From assembly GCA_030444405.1 (NCBI GenBank), contig JARFPM010000007.1, positions 1 to 59,160 on the forward strand: a stretch of 59,160 nt of DNA. Direction: 5' to 3'. Below are positions 22,669 through 30,404 of this stretch, in pieces. The notes beneath the pieces were generated by a model that was not told the DNA's origin, did not search any database, and saw nothing but the letters and a program-made list of their open reading frames with translations. The DNA comes from Nitrospira sp. GTDB taxonomy: Bacteria; Nitrospirota; Nitrospiria; Nitrospirales; Nitrospiraceae. Made by a program: the position numbers and the translations under genes. Numbering within the stretch: position 1 is the first letter of the stretch; every line of letters begins with the position of its first letter.

Positions 22669-23865
22669 TTACTTTTGCAGCGCTTTGTCGACGATGTCCG
22701 TCAGCGGGGTGTTGCGATCGAAGACGTTGATGTCGAAACCCTCGTCCTTCAGCGCGCGCATCGCATCGAGCCCCTCTTTTTCACGCGGCCCGCCGCGGCG
22801 CACCCAAATCTTGACGCCTTTCAGTTTTCCATCGCCCTTCGCCTTGCGGAAACCGTTGATAATCCCGCCGAAGGTCTTCTTGACGTCCGTAAAATTCGCG
22901 ATCGCCCCCCCGACGATGATGTTCTTGATCCCGGGCAAGGAGCAGACCTTTTCCGTCAACGCCTCGACGGCCCAGTCTGGGGGATCGCCGGAGTACTCGG
23001 CATAGTTCGCCAACTTACCACCTCGCGCCACGACTGCATCGGAGTAGTAGACACTCGCGCCGCCGCCTGCCGGAAGCATCGCCGTATCGCCGCCCGGAAT
23101 TTCAATGAATTTGACGGATCCTTTGATCTTGCTGTCGACCGCCATCACTTCCATTTCATCTTTGCTATAGGCACGGCCGAATTCCGCAGCAAACTGGAAG
23201 TTCCAGTCAGGATGACGGAACTTGGCATCGCCGTCCAATAAGGTCACTGCGTCAAGAGCCACCAGCTCGCCATCGCTCTCGCGCGTCACAACGGGATTGA
23301 CTTCGAGATATTGCGCATCCTCGTTATCGAAGCAGGTGAACATCTTTCCGGCGAAGCCGGCCATCTTCTTCGTCAGACCGCCGGTGAAACCCGCCTCCTT
23401 CGCCAACTTTTCCAAGCCTTCCGGCGTCGGCTGCTGCCCGACGTCCAAACACAGGCGCTTCACCCGGTCCCAGTTCGATTCCACTTCGATGCCGCCACAA
23501 TTGGCCACCAGGATCTCGCTACCTTCGCGAGTCGACTTCACCGCACAATAGTACTCTTCCTTGTGGGAAATCATTTCGGAGACAATGACTTGAGAGACGG
23601 TAATGCTGCCGACCTGGCGACCGATCATTTCTTTCGTCGCGGCAACGGCACCACTCAGATCGAGACCGACCTTCACAAGACCAAGTTTGAACCGGGAACC
23701 CAGCGCCTCATGCGCTTTGGCAACCAATTTAGTCTGCTTCATCCACTCGTTGACTTGACCAAGCTTGGAGAGTTCGTCCGCAGAGGTGACAACCACATAA
23801 TGTGGAACGTGGATACCCCACTTCTTCATCAGTCCCATCCCGGGACCTTCCAAAACCTTTGCCAT
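22669..23865 (-). CDS. aclB: ATP-citrate lyase, beta subunit (ATP-grasp)
   Basis: The 398-residue product is the SucC-like partner of AclA: MKKWGIHVPHYVVV at the start, an ATP-grasp core with YLEVNPVV as metal ligands, and the ligase domain with PAGGGASVYYSDAV and VGGAIANFTDVKKTFGGI. It is the first gene of the rTCA operon, with a clear promoter about 50 nt upstream and an AAGGAGAA ribosome site. AclB and AclA together define autotrophic citrate cleavage of the two-subunit type found in Nitrospira, Chlorobi and Aquificae. Confidence 0.97.
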   Translation of the reverse strand: MAKVLEGPGMGLMKKWGIHVPHYVVVTSADELSKLGQVNEWMKQTKLVAKAHEALGSRFKLGLVKVGLDLSGAVAATKEMIGRQVGSITVSQVIVSEMISHKEEYYCAVKSTREGSEILVANCGGIEVESNWDRVKRLCLDVGQQPTPEGLEKLAKEAGFTGGLTKKMAGFAGKMFTCFDNEDAQYLEVNPVVTRESDGELVALDAVTLLDGDAKFRHPDWNFQFAAEFGRAYSKDEMEVMAVDSKIKGSVKFIEIPGGDTAMLPAGGGASVYYSDAVVARGGKLANYAEYSGDPPDWAVEALTEKVCSLPGIKNIIVGGAIANFTDVKKTFGGIINGFRKAKGDGKLKGVKIWVRRGGPREKEGLDAMRALKDEGFDINVFDRNTPLTDIVDKALQK

Positions 23866-23915
23866 GAGAGTTCTCCTTCGTATGCAACGCTGTCGATCAG
23901 GGAGCAGGGAGCCGG

Positions 23916-23945
23916 ATTGTAGCGGAAATCAACGGGATGACTCAA
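23916..23945 (-). promoter_or_regulatory. Promoter of the rTCA operon
   Basis: On the minus strand TTGAGT (23945-23940), an 18-nt spacer and TACAAT (23921-23916) form a good sigma70-type promoter. Transcription would start about 45 nt before the aclB ATG, leaving room for the AAGGAGAA site. No palindromic operator was seen next to it. Confidence 0.7.
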
Positions 23946-24052
23946 GATACCAGAGGGACTAAAATGAAGCGGATCAAAAGGCCTAGCGTGGAATTTCTCA
24001 ACCTAGTTCTCACTAAGGGTTCAAAATATGAACGATTTCTCGTGTCTGGCTA

Positions 24053-24892
24053 TTACTTTGCAGAGCGAAGAGACTGGCATCTTAGGCAAAAATATGCGCT
24101 CCGCTCCCCCTGAAAACGTCGAATGATCCCGCCACATTGATTGGGACAAGGCTGCCCCGCTTTTCCATAGACCAGATGCCGCCGCTTGTATTGTCCTTCT
24201 GTTCCATCGGGGGCAACAAAATCTCGGACGCTCGATCCACCGCAGGCAATCGCCTCATGGAGGACCTCACACATGATCTGGTAGAGTTTTTCAACCCTGC
24301 CCACCAAAAGTCTGCTGACCTGAACATGTGGGTGCAAACCGGCTCGAAAGAGAATCTCATTCGCGTAGATATTCCCGACCCCGGCGATGACTTGTTGGTG
24401 CATCAAGAGAGATTTCAGTCGGCCACGTCGCTCTTGCAACAGTCTCACAAAGTCCTGCTGCGACGCGGAGAGCGGATCGAGTCCAAAGCGGCGGGCGATA
24501 TATCGATCAAGTCCCGCTCTATCCAACAGCGACAGACGCCCGAACCGACGAGGATTCCAGTACCGTAATTCCGGCTCACGAGCGCCTTCAAACAATATCT
24601 TCGCATGGACATGCTGTGGATGTTTCATCCGCGCGGACTGGAACAGGAGGAGTCCGGTCATCCCGAGCTCGGCCACGATATAGCAACACACCTTATCTTT
24701 CACCAATCCAAGGGCGACACTCTTGCCGAGGCGCTCAACAGACTGCAGACTGGCGCCGGGATACCAAGGCAAGGTCGCGAATCCCTCCCGCACGATATCC
24801 GAACGTCCGACCCACACGTCGGTCAATTGTGCTCCGAGGAGACGAGCACGGATCTGTCGGGCGACGACTTCTGCTTCCGGAAGCTCCGGCAT
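24053..24892 (-). CDS. mutM: Formamidopyrimidine-DNA glycosylase
   Basis: The 279-residue product begins MPELPEAEVVARQIR, with the catalytic Pro2 and Glu3; a beta-clamp Lys lies in RLGKSVAL. The helix-two-turn-helix VIAGVGNIYANEILFRAGLHP and the C-terminal zinc finger are present. The finger reads CPNQC then CLRC, so the first knuckle has three residues between the cysteines instead of two. It excises oxidised purines such as 8-oxoguanine. It stands alone on the minus strand upstream of the aclB promoter. Confidence 0.95.
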   Translation of the reverse strand: MPELPEAEVVARQIRARLLGAQLTDVWVGRSDIVREGFATLPWYPGASLQSVERLGKSVALGLVKDKVCCYIVAELGMTGLLLFQSARMKHPQHVHAKILFEGAREPELRYWNPRRFGRLSLLDRAGLDRYIARRFGLDPLSASQQDFVRLLQERRGRLKSLLMHQQVIAGVGNIYANEILFRAGLHPHVQVSRLLVGRVEKLYQIMCEVLHEAIACGGSSVRDFVAPDGTEGQYKRRHLVYGKAGQPCPNQCGGIIRRFQGERSAYFCLRCQSLRSAK

Positions 24893-24981
24893 ATCTCGAC
24901 CAGGTTAAGAGAGGGAGAAGGGACGCATTACGCCACGAGGACTGCGGAAAGGCAAGACGGCATTGGAGGGCAGAGAAGGGG

Positions 24982-25413
24982 CTACAAACCAGAGACGATG
25001 GAACTACCGGCACGCCGAAGTTGGCGGACCTGTTCAATGGCGACTTGAAGATTCGGCAGCGGCATGGCACCAGGCCGTCGAGCCATCACCAACTTCAAAA
25101 CCTCATCATAGGTCCGGCCTTCAATGCAACACAGATAGGCCATGGCCACTGAAACGGAGCGACCCATGCCTGCTCGACAACAGACCAACGTCCGACCTGT
25201 TGGGGCACGAGACTCAAGCCATTGAACCGCTTCCATCAGCTTCATGGGATCGGCCTTGGCAAACTCCCGAAAAGGAATCCGATGATAGTCTAGCCAGGCA
25301 GGCGGTGTGATAGAAAATTCTTCTGCCACGAGTAGGAGTGTACCGATGACCTCAGGAGGCCCCTGCGCATCCTCAATGCTCCCCACCAACAGCTTGTCTG
25401 TAATTAGATGCAT
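24982..25413 (-). CDS. Dual-specificity phosphatase family protein
   Basis: The 143-residue product has the catalytic loop CRAGMGRS (CX5R) at about residues 79-86, preceded by TLVC, and an upstream SRAPTG region; an acidic general-acid candidate lies in REFAKADP. The overall layout matches small DSP/cyclin-like phosphatases. No signal peptide. Substrate unknown. The -10 TATACT ends 9 nt before the ATG, so the message should have almost no leader. It is divergent from the zinc-ribbon gene at 25515, and their promoters lie within the same 100 nt. Confidence 0.85.
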   Translation of the reverse strand: MHLITDKLLVGSIEDAQGPPEVIGTLLLVAEEFSITPPAWLDYHRIPFREFAKADPMKLMEAVQWLESRAPTGRTLVCCRAGMGRSVSVAMAYLCCIEGRTYDEVLKLVMARRPGAMPLPNLQVAIEQVRQLRRAGSSIVSGL

Positions 25414-25422
25414 GGCGATGTC

Positions 25423-25450
25423 AGTATAGCGCGACTCTAATGGGCGTCAA
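25423..25450 (-). promoter_or_regulatory. Promoter of the phosphatase gene, near-leaderless
   Basis: On the minus strand TTGACG (25450-25445), 16 nt, and TATACT (25428-25423). Start of transcription is expected within 2-4 nt of the ATG at 25413. Confidence 0.6.
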
Positions 25451-25475
25451 GTTTCTCATGGCTCCTTTGTGGTGG

Positions 25476-25505
25476 TTGCGATTCCATTTCCCCGCCCGTT
25501 ATACT
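25476..25505 (+). promoter_or_regulatory. Promoter of the zinc-ribbon gene, near-leaderless
   Basis: TTGCGA (25476-25481), 18-nt spacer, TATACT (25500-25505). The ATG at 25515 is 9 nt after the -10, so the 5' leader would be about 3 nt and no ribosome site is seen. This promoter also shows that the open frame upstream of 25515 is not translated. Confidence 0.6.
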
Positions 25506-25514
25506 TTCGTCAAC

Positions 25515-25874
25515 ATGGTCACCATCACTCAGCAGGAAGTAGAACGGCGCCTGAACACGGTCCAATGCGCCGTTTGCAAACAGTCCAGCTTCGCCATCGA
25601 TGAACGGTTCATGGGAACCGACGGTGACTGGCGGGGCATCTGTAAGAAGTGCTACTACACGTTTCCAGTCTATACCGATATGGAATTCTACCTGCGGACG
25701 CAGCCCGATGTGCCTCTGCGATTAAAGGAGATTTCCTGCACGACGTGCAGCCATCGCGGGGTTGATCTCGACTTCCGGGCCACATTGTCCGTCCGAGAAG
25801 CGATCTACTTCGTCACCTGCAAGGGCTGTAAGCGGCAGTTCCCGGAGAAATCGTCACTGGAAGCCTTTGAATAA
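25515..25874 (+). CDS. Small protein with four CxxC zinc-ribbon motifs
   Basis: From ATG 25515 the product is 119 residues. It contains CAVC, CKKC, CTTC and CKGC, spaced as two zinc ribbons (one pair around residues 17-48, one around 75-107), with no catalytic domain. The family is not recognised. The ORF is open upstream to 25440, but the promoter at 25476-25505 fixes the start at 25515. It is likely cytoplasmic and could be a nucleic-acid or protein-binding zinc protein. It is followed by a small acidic protein gene on the same strand. Confidence 0.7.
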   Translation: MVTITQQEVERRLNTVQCAVCKQSSFAIDERFMGTDGDWRGICKKCYYTFPVYTDMEFYLRTQPDVPLRLKEISCTTCSHRGVDLDFRATLSVREAIYFVTCKGCKRQFPEKSSLEAFE

Positions 25875-25912
25875 ATCTGCAGGCCTAGGCTCTGCTGGTG
25901 TATACTGATCCT

Positions 25913-26095
25913 ATGAGTGAAACACCAAAACAGCCCGACCAGCCCTCGCCGGAAGAAAAACCCAAGGTGAGAAAAGAAATCCCCCTCATCGCCATTCAGG
26001 ATGATGGTGATGTAATCGCCGAAGAAATGGCCGAGTTGTTCGAGGAAGACAAGGTCTCTCACCAGCACGGCAGCTCAGAGCCGGAAGCGGACTGA
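25913..26095 (+). CDS. Small acidic hypothetical protein
   Basis: A 60-residue ORF from ATG 25913, beginning MSETPKQPDQPSPEEKPKVRK and rich in Glu, Asp, Pro and Lys; no Cys, no membrane segment. TATACT at 25901-25906 lies 6 nt before the ATG, which predicts a leaderless mRNA. No function can be assigned. The upstream extension to 25898 would overlap the -10 and is not supported. Confidence 0.55.
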   Translation: MSETPKQPDQPSPEEKPKVRKEIPLIAIQDDGDVIAEEMAELFEEDKVSHQHGSSEPEAD

Positions 26096-26226
26096 GCTTT
26101 CTAGCTTTACGCGATCGGCTTTCTATCGACTATTCGTTCAAGCCAATTGACCATCGCAGACCGGTTCTGCCCTGCTCACACGCTTCGGCTCGACCGCAGT
26201 AAGCCTCGCGCTGCTGGCCAGCGCAA

Positions 26227-26520
26227 CTAGCTGGCTTTCTGCTTCGCAAAGCCATCGTCGGACAGCGCCAACCTCCTTCGGAACGCAGCGACTCCTACAA
26301 AGTCTGCGATGAGGCTTTCATTTGGAATGTCATTCCGTGGTGGGGCCGTCGGTAACGGTGTGAGCCCTGCACCTTTCACAGCGGCTGTCCAAGTACCAAA
26401 CTCATGACGCAGTTGACTTGGTGTTGGTGCTCCCTCGATTGAACTGTAGTGTTTTTTGTAGTCTTGTTCACTCGGAGTGTGCCCAATTTTCTGAGCCAAT
26501 TGCCGGAGAAACAGATGCAT
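26227..26520 (-). CDS. Protein with homing-endonuclease-associated repeat, start unclear
   Basis: The C-terminal 97 residues (from ATG 26520) contain one repeat of the homing-endonuclease-associated type: KIGHTPSEQDYKKHY, then TPSQLRHEFGTWTAAVKGAG, a helix-turn-helix-like DNA-binding unit. No nuclease domain is present. The frame stays open upstream to 26784, overlapping the end of higA, but residues there are of poor quality and the stretch 26580-26650 is unusually GC-rich. The gene may be a truncated remnant. It follows higA on the same strand. Confidence 0.5.
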   Translation of the reverse strand: MHLFLRQLAQKIGHTPSEQDYKKHYSSIEGAPTPSQLRHEFGTWTAAVKGAGLTPLPTAPPRNDIPNESLIADFVGVAAFRRRLALSDDGFAKQKAS

Positions 26521-26713
26521 GCGCTCTTGCGCTTCGCCTTGTCTCTTCGATGGATCGCCATAAAAGACCTTCTCCCTCTTGCAGGTGATTGCAGGTGGGG
26601 AATTCGTGCGCCGGAGCGGCGGGACCCCCACCCGGCATCTGAAGTAGGAAAGCTGAAACTGACTGATCCAACTTATGGATTCAAATCCCGTTTTCGTTTC
26701 TCTTGCGAGACAA

Positions 26714-27028
26714 TCACGCAGCGGTAAGTGGGGATATGCGATTGATTCTGCCCTTAGCTTGTTTCGCTGCCTCCCACAGATCAACCGCTCGCTGGGCGTT
26801 CAACCAAAATTCAGGGCTGTTGCCGAATAAGCGTGAGAGCCGCAGCGCCATTTCAGGGCTCACAGCCCGTCGTTCCCGGAGCACTTCATTCACAGTCTGA
26901 CGCGACACCCCAATAGCCTTGGCGAATCCTGATACGGTGAGCTTATAGTCGGGCAGGAAATCTTGGCGCAACATCTCACCTGGATGAGTCGGACGAACCT
27001 TTCGCGAACCCTTGTTGGGAATACTCAT
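26714..27028 (-). CDS. higA: HigA-type antitoxin
   Basis: The 104-residue product has the HigA/VapI hallmark start KVRPTHPGEMLRQDFL, then an XRE helix-turn-helix (KLTVSGFAKAIGVSRQTVNEVLRERRAVSPEMALRLS), followed by FGNSPEFWLNAQRAVDLWEA. It neutralises HigB and represses the pair's promoter. It starts 13 nt after the toxin gene, the toxin-first order usual for higBA. Confidence 0.93.
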   Translation of the reverse strand: MSIPNKGSRKVRPTHPGEMLRQDFLPDYKLTVSGFAKAIGVSRQTVNEVLRERRAVSPEMALRLSRLFGNSPEFWLNAQRAVDLWEAAKQAKGRINRISPLTAA

Positions 27029-27041
27029 GCCAAACCTCGTC

Positions 27042-27323
27042 TCAATGATAATCCGTTAGTTCGACATCGTATGCATCACCGTCAACGAACCGAAAGCAGA
27101 TCCGCCACTTCATATTGACAGAGATCGAATACTGGCCCTCACGATCATCCTTCAGCTTATGCAATCGATTGCCCGGAGGAACCTTCAAATCATCAATACT
27201 TGAAGCTGAATCGAGATATTGCAGCCTCCTCAGCGCCACAGCCCAAATCTCAGCAGGAAATCGTTTCGCCCTACCTGCCTCGTACAACTCTGCGGTGTGT
27301 CGATCCGCAAACGTCTTGACCAC
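27042..27323 (-). CDS. higB: HigB-type toxin (RelE/ParE-fold mRNA interferase)
   Basis: Starting at GTG 27323 the product is 93 residues, beginning [17 protein letters not shown], the standard HigB N-terminus, and containing [29 protein letters not shown]-like and [13 protein letters not shown] motifs. HigB cleaves mRNA on the ribosome. The -10 TACACT ends 7 nt before this GTG, so the message is probably leaderless; the in-frame TTG at 27329 lies upstream of the expected start of transcription. It is the first gene of higBA. Confidence 0.92.
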   Translation of the reverse strand: [93 protein letters not shown]

Positions 27324-27330
27324 GCACAAA

Positions 27331-27360
27331 AGTGTAAACTACTGCGTGACATATGGTCAA
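27331..27360 (-). promoter_or_regulatory. higB: higBA promoter, leaderless
   Basis: On the minus strand TTGACC (27360-27355), 18 nt, TACACT (27336-27331). The GTG at 27323 falls at or next to the expected transcription start. HigA would be expected to bind here, but no clear palindrome was seen. Confidence 0.6.
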
Positions 27361-27460
27361 CCGCCTATCTGAATACCGAGGGCCGCCCATCCTCGGCTGC
27401 TTCGGCTCCATCTCTACCCCTTTTAGCAGTCAGGCGGTACGGATGCACAGCCGAACCTCT

Positions 27461-28639
27461 TCACACTGAACGAATGATTTGTACGGCAACATCTTGTTCA
27501 ATCCGTCCCAACGCCGACACCTTTCCCCTTTGTTCTTTGTGAACAATTTTTTCGATTTGTACGATCGCCCCGCGATACCACTCATCAAAAGCCGCGTTTT
27601 GAGGCGAGGCCAGGCGATCCTGCCGGCCAACTTCTTGCCGACCTTGCTCATTGCAGAGCCATACCCGTTTCTCGCCTTTCAGTTCCCGCAGCTCGCTCAC
27701 CATTCGATAGACATCCGGCCGTCGATCGACGATGGTCTTGCCATCCCTTCGAAGCAGCAGATACGAAAACTTCAGCGCGTCTTTGATGAACCCCACTGCT
27801 TCATCAATCTCCTGGATGATTGCCGGCGGCTCCCAGGGCCGCTCTTCGTGGCACCAATCGTCAGGCTTGGTTAATGCTGGACAGTTGTTCTCATGGAGGC
27901 AGGGACTATATATGGTGCAGCGCTTCTCTTGGAGCAATCGGTCACGCACCTGGTGCAGCGCTCGGGAGGTTTCTCGTAAGGCCGGTTCCACGATCATCAT
28001 CGTGCCGTGCGGAGCGAGCAGGGCTAACATCGCCGTCACCAAGCGAGTTCGCCCCTCGATCGGATCTGTCGCATCGGCATGGAGCTCGTTTAAGCAGTTA
28101 GCGAGGATGATCAGGTCGAAGGGGGCCCTCGGTCCGACGTCTTTCAACCACGCATCCCGTTCCAGACTTGCTTCGCAAGTCCGAAGACTCGTACCCGTCA
28201 TCTCGGCTGTTCGGCAATATTGCCTCCAGAGGTGCTCGGCTTGATGCAGGGCTGTCGGCGAGCGATCCACGGCCACAACAGAGAGTGCAGAATCACTATG
28301 GCGCTGAGACCACCAGTCGAGAACCGCAAGTGCCCCAGTCCCAGGCCCGCACCCAAGATCCAGCACTGAGAATGTGTCGTGAGCCTGTTCGACGGGCATC
28401 TCATGGAGCAGCACTTGGATCTTTGATAGGTTCACCGGCAAGAAATAGTTGAGGTAGGCGGCGGCAAAGGCTGGAGATTCGATGTAGGAACCGCTCAGCG
28501 CATTTCGCCCTTTCGTGAAGAGCCTTGAGAGTTCAAGAACCGATTGCGAGAGACGCTCTCGTGAAATCCCTTCCTTTTTGGCCAAATTCTCAATCTCGGT
28601 TAACAAAAGGGAGGAGATGGTGACGTTGTGGCTTCGCAT
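27461..28639 (-). CDS. Rsm22-like small-subunit rRNA methyltransferase family protein
   Basis: From ATG 28639 the product is 392 residues. Motif I of a Rossmann methyltransferase is FSVLDLGCGPGTGALAVL; the acidic loop SVVAVDRSP and LIILANCLNEL follow. A Cys cluster, SPCLHENNCPAL and WCHEERPW, fits the Rsm22/METTL17 zinc or Fe-S site. The family is linked to small-subunit ribosome assembly; the exact target is not known here. TACACT ends 6 nt before the ATG, so the mRNA may be leaderless. It is divergent from the gene at 28678. Confidence 0.85.
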   Translation of the reverse strand: MRSHNVTISSLLLTEIENLAKKEGISRERLSQSVLELSRLFTKGRNALSGSYIESPAFAAAYLNYFLPVNLSKIQVLLHEMPVEQAHDTFSVLDLGCGPGTGALAVLDWWSQRHSDSALSVVAVDRSPTALHQAEHLWRQYCRTAEMTGTSLRTCEASLERDAWLKDVGPRAPFDLIILANCLNELHADATDPIEGRTRLVTAMLALLAPHGTMMIVEPALRETSRALHQVRDRLLQEKRCTIYSPCLHENNCPALTKPDDWCHEERPWEPPAIIQEIDEAVGFIKDALKFSYLLLRRDGKTIVDRRPDVYRMVSELRELKGEKRVWLCNEQGRQEVGRQDRLASPQNAAFDEWYRGAIVQIEKIVHKEQRGKVSALGRIEQDVAVQIIRSV

Positions 28640-28675
28640 ATCGCTAGTGTATGCTCGATCTATTACGGAGGACAA
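28626..28675. promoter_or_regulatory. Overlapping divergent promoters for the Rsm22-like gene and the 28678 gene
   Basis: Minus strand: TTGTCC (28675-28670), 18 nt, TACACT (28651-28646), giving a leaderless start at the 28639 ATG. Plus strand: TTGTGG (28626-28631), 18 nt, TATGCT (28650-28655), giving a short leader with a GGAGG site before 28678. The two -10 boxes share two bases, so the promoters should exclude each other. Confidence 0.55.
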
Positions 28676-28677
28676 CT

Positions 28678-28926
28678 ATGACGGATGAAATCCTGAAGGC
28701 CTACAAAGAGGTTGAATCGGCCGTGGAACGCTATATCAGGCTGTTGCACGACCACGTCACGATGTTACAGAACGTGGAACCACCCGGCTCCGACAAGGTT
28801 GTCCGACTGACCGCCGGGTCAAAGGCCATGACTGATAGTGCGGCAATCTATCTGTCCTATGCGAAGTACGTGGCCTATGGGATGCCGAACAGCGAGGAGA
28901 TGATCGAGGACGAAATTCAGGGATAG
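28678..28926 (+). CDS. Conserved-looking small hypothetical protein
   Basis: An 82-residue product from ATG 28678 with a GGAGG ribosome site 6 nt upstream. It is helical and charged (MTDEILKAYKEVESAVERYIRLL), has no Cys, no membrane segment and no domain I can name. A strong terminator follows at 28973. Good ribosome site, promoter and terminator make it a real gene of unknown role. Confidence 0.65.
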   Translation: MTDEILKAYKEVESAVERYIRLLHDHVTMLQNVEPPGSDKVVRLTAGSKAMTDSAAIYLSYAKYVAYGMPNSEEMIEDEIQG

Positions 28927-28962
28927 CAGTCAGCAAATAGCTTTCGGCTGACAGCTGATGGC
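28927..28962. repeat. TCAGC-type intergenic repeat
   Basis: CAGTCAGC on the left can pair with GCTGACAGCTG on the right. The GCTGACAGCTGATGGC block closely matches the right arm of the hairpin at 22614-22660, so the two belong to one dispersed family. It begins directly after the stop of the 28678 gene. Confidence 0.45.
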
Positions 28963-28972
28963 ACAGAAAGAG

Positions 28973-29006
28973 GAAAGCCCATTGGATGCTGGTCCAATGG
29001 GCTTTC
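28973..29006. terminator. Bidirectional intrinsic terminator
   Basis: GAAAGCCCATTGGA (28973-28986) and TCCAATGGGCTTTC (28993-29006) form a perfect 14-bp stem with a 6-nt loop, followed by GCTTTTCT on the plus strand and by CTCTTTCT on the minus strand. It separates the convergent 28678 gene and the for/por operon. It is the clearest terminator in the window. Confidence 0.88.
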
Positions 29007-29029
29007 GCTTTTCTACCTCTTGCTACTGA

Positions 29030-30364
29030 TTAGATGCTACGCATGAAGTGAGCGACTTCGTCAGGATTGACGACGCCGCCCATGATCTGCGACATCGCGA
29101 CGTTGGTAGATTTCTTGCCGCTCACGCCGGATTCGACTTCGTCCACGATCAACTCCACCGGCATCGATTGACCGCCGTACACGCGCGGACCGCCGATGAT
29201 TTTTGCCTTGGAGAAGCCGTAGATGGCAGTCGCCACTTCCTTGGCCAGCCAGCCGACGTAGTTGAATTCTGGGACCACGATCAGCTTGGCCTTGCCGCAC
29301 AACTGACGGAGTTCCTTCGTCGGGAACGGGCGGAGGGAACGGACTTTGATCAATCCGACCTTCATACCCTTTTCTTTACAGAGTCGAACCGCCTCGCGCG
29401 ACTGCGCGGCAGCACTCCCTGACGCAATGATGATCACTTCGGCATCATCGACATTTTCTGCAGTGAGCAATCCGCCCAAATACCGATCGATGTATTTGCG
29501 CGAACGTTCAACGGCCGCCCAAACTTCTTGTTGCCAGACGGCGTGAATGTTGTAGGCCATAAAGTTCGACTTTTGTACCGGCGCGTCGCGGGAGAGACGA
29601 GCAGGAGGATTTTCTGCGTCAAGCACGGGAACGGCTCCGCGCCAGGCTTCACGGGGCGGCAGCTTGATACCACGATCCTGCATGCGCACATACCCACGGG
29701 CATGGGTGACGAAAAAGCCGTCGCAGCAGACGCCGACGGGCAACGTCACATCATTCTTTTCGCTGATCGTGAAACCTGCCATCGTAAAGTCGAACATGTC
29801 CTGTTGATTCTCGGCGTGGAAGACGATCATGCCGCAATTGAGGAGATAGGCCACTTCGATGTTGTCCGGTTGAATGGCCAGCGGGGCATTGACGACACGG
29901 CACGTAAACATAGCCACAACCGGAAGACGGTGGCCCGGCCAGGACGCGATACCTTCGAGGCCTCGCAGCGTACCGGGACCGGCCGTGGCGGTGTAGCAAC
30001 GGACACCCGCACGTGAGCCTCCGGCGATAGCCGCCATCACACCGACTTCTTCTTCACCGCGATAATACTCTTTCACATAGCCTTCGCCATAGAGCACACC
30101 GACGAGCTGCATGGTTTCGCTCTGCGGGGTGATTGGATAGGCAATGGCCAAATCTACGTTGGAACGACGAATCGCTTCTTTTGCAGCCTCGCTGCCGGTG
30201 ATGAATTCTTTTGTCCGCGGCGCCTCGTGGAACATATACTCAGGCGTCACTACTCGTTGTCTTTTCGCTTCGCCATGCGGATCTTTTTTAGACGCACTTT
30301 GCGGCGGCGCTGCACTGGTGATCGGATCGCCTTGTGGATTAGTCTTAACTTCAGTCTCGCTCAT
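29030..30364 (-). CDS. 2-oxoacid:ferredoxin oxidoreductase, alpha subunit
   Basis: The 444-residue product has a Ser/Pro-rich N-terminal extension of about 45 residues, then FITGSEAAKEAIRRSNVDLAIAYPITPQSE, EEEVGVMAAIAGGSRAGVRCYTATAGPGTL, and a C-terminal transketolase-like domain. It is the last gene of a five-gene set. The complex joins CO2, ferredoxin and an acyl-CoA to give pyruvate (from acetyl-CoA) or 2-oxoglutarate (from succinyl-CoA). Sequence alone does not settle which; both reactions are needed in the rTCA cycle and only one such operon is in this window. Confidence 0.88.
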   Translation of the reverse strand: MSETEVKTNPQGDPITSAAPPQSASKKDPHGEAKRQRVVTPEYMFHEAPRTKEFITGSEAAKEAIRRSNVDLAIAYPITPQSETMQLVGVLYGEGYVKEYYRGEEEVGVMAAIAGGSRAGVRCYTATAGPGTLRGLEGIASWPGHRLPVVAMFTCRVVNAPLAIQPDNIEVAYLLNCGMIVFHAENQQDMFDFTMAGFTISEKNDVTLPVGVCCDGFFVTHARGYVRMQDRGIKLPPREAWRGAVPVLDAENPPARLSRDAPVQKSNFMAYNIHAVWQQEVWAAVERSRKYIDRYLGGLLTAENVDDAEVIIIASGSAAAQSREAVRLCKEKGMKVGLIKVRSLRPFPTKELRQLCGKAKLIVVPEFNYVGWLAKEVATAIYGFSKAKIIGGPRVYGGQSMPVELIVDEVESGVSGKKSTNVAMSQIMGGVVNPDEVAHFMRSI

Positions 30365-30404
30365 AATTGCACCTCTTGGCTAGTTCGAGCGTTGCCGCCC
30401 GGCC

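Noticed and set aside
23866-24052. Terminator after mutM or operator at the rTCA promoter
   Set aside because: No stem with a T-run and no palindrome were found in this gap, only the promoter.
26676-26694. GGATTCAAATCCC, tRNA T-arm-like sequence
   Set aside because: The flanking bases do not pair as a T stem, and no anticodon arm or acceptor stem could be built around it.
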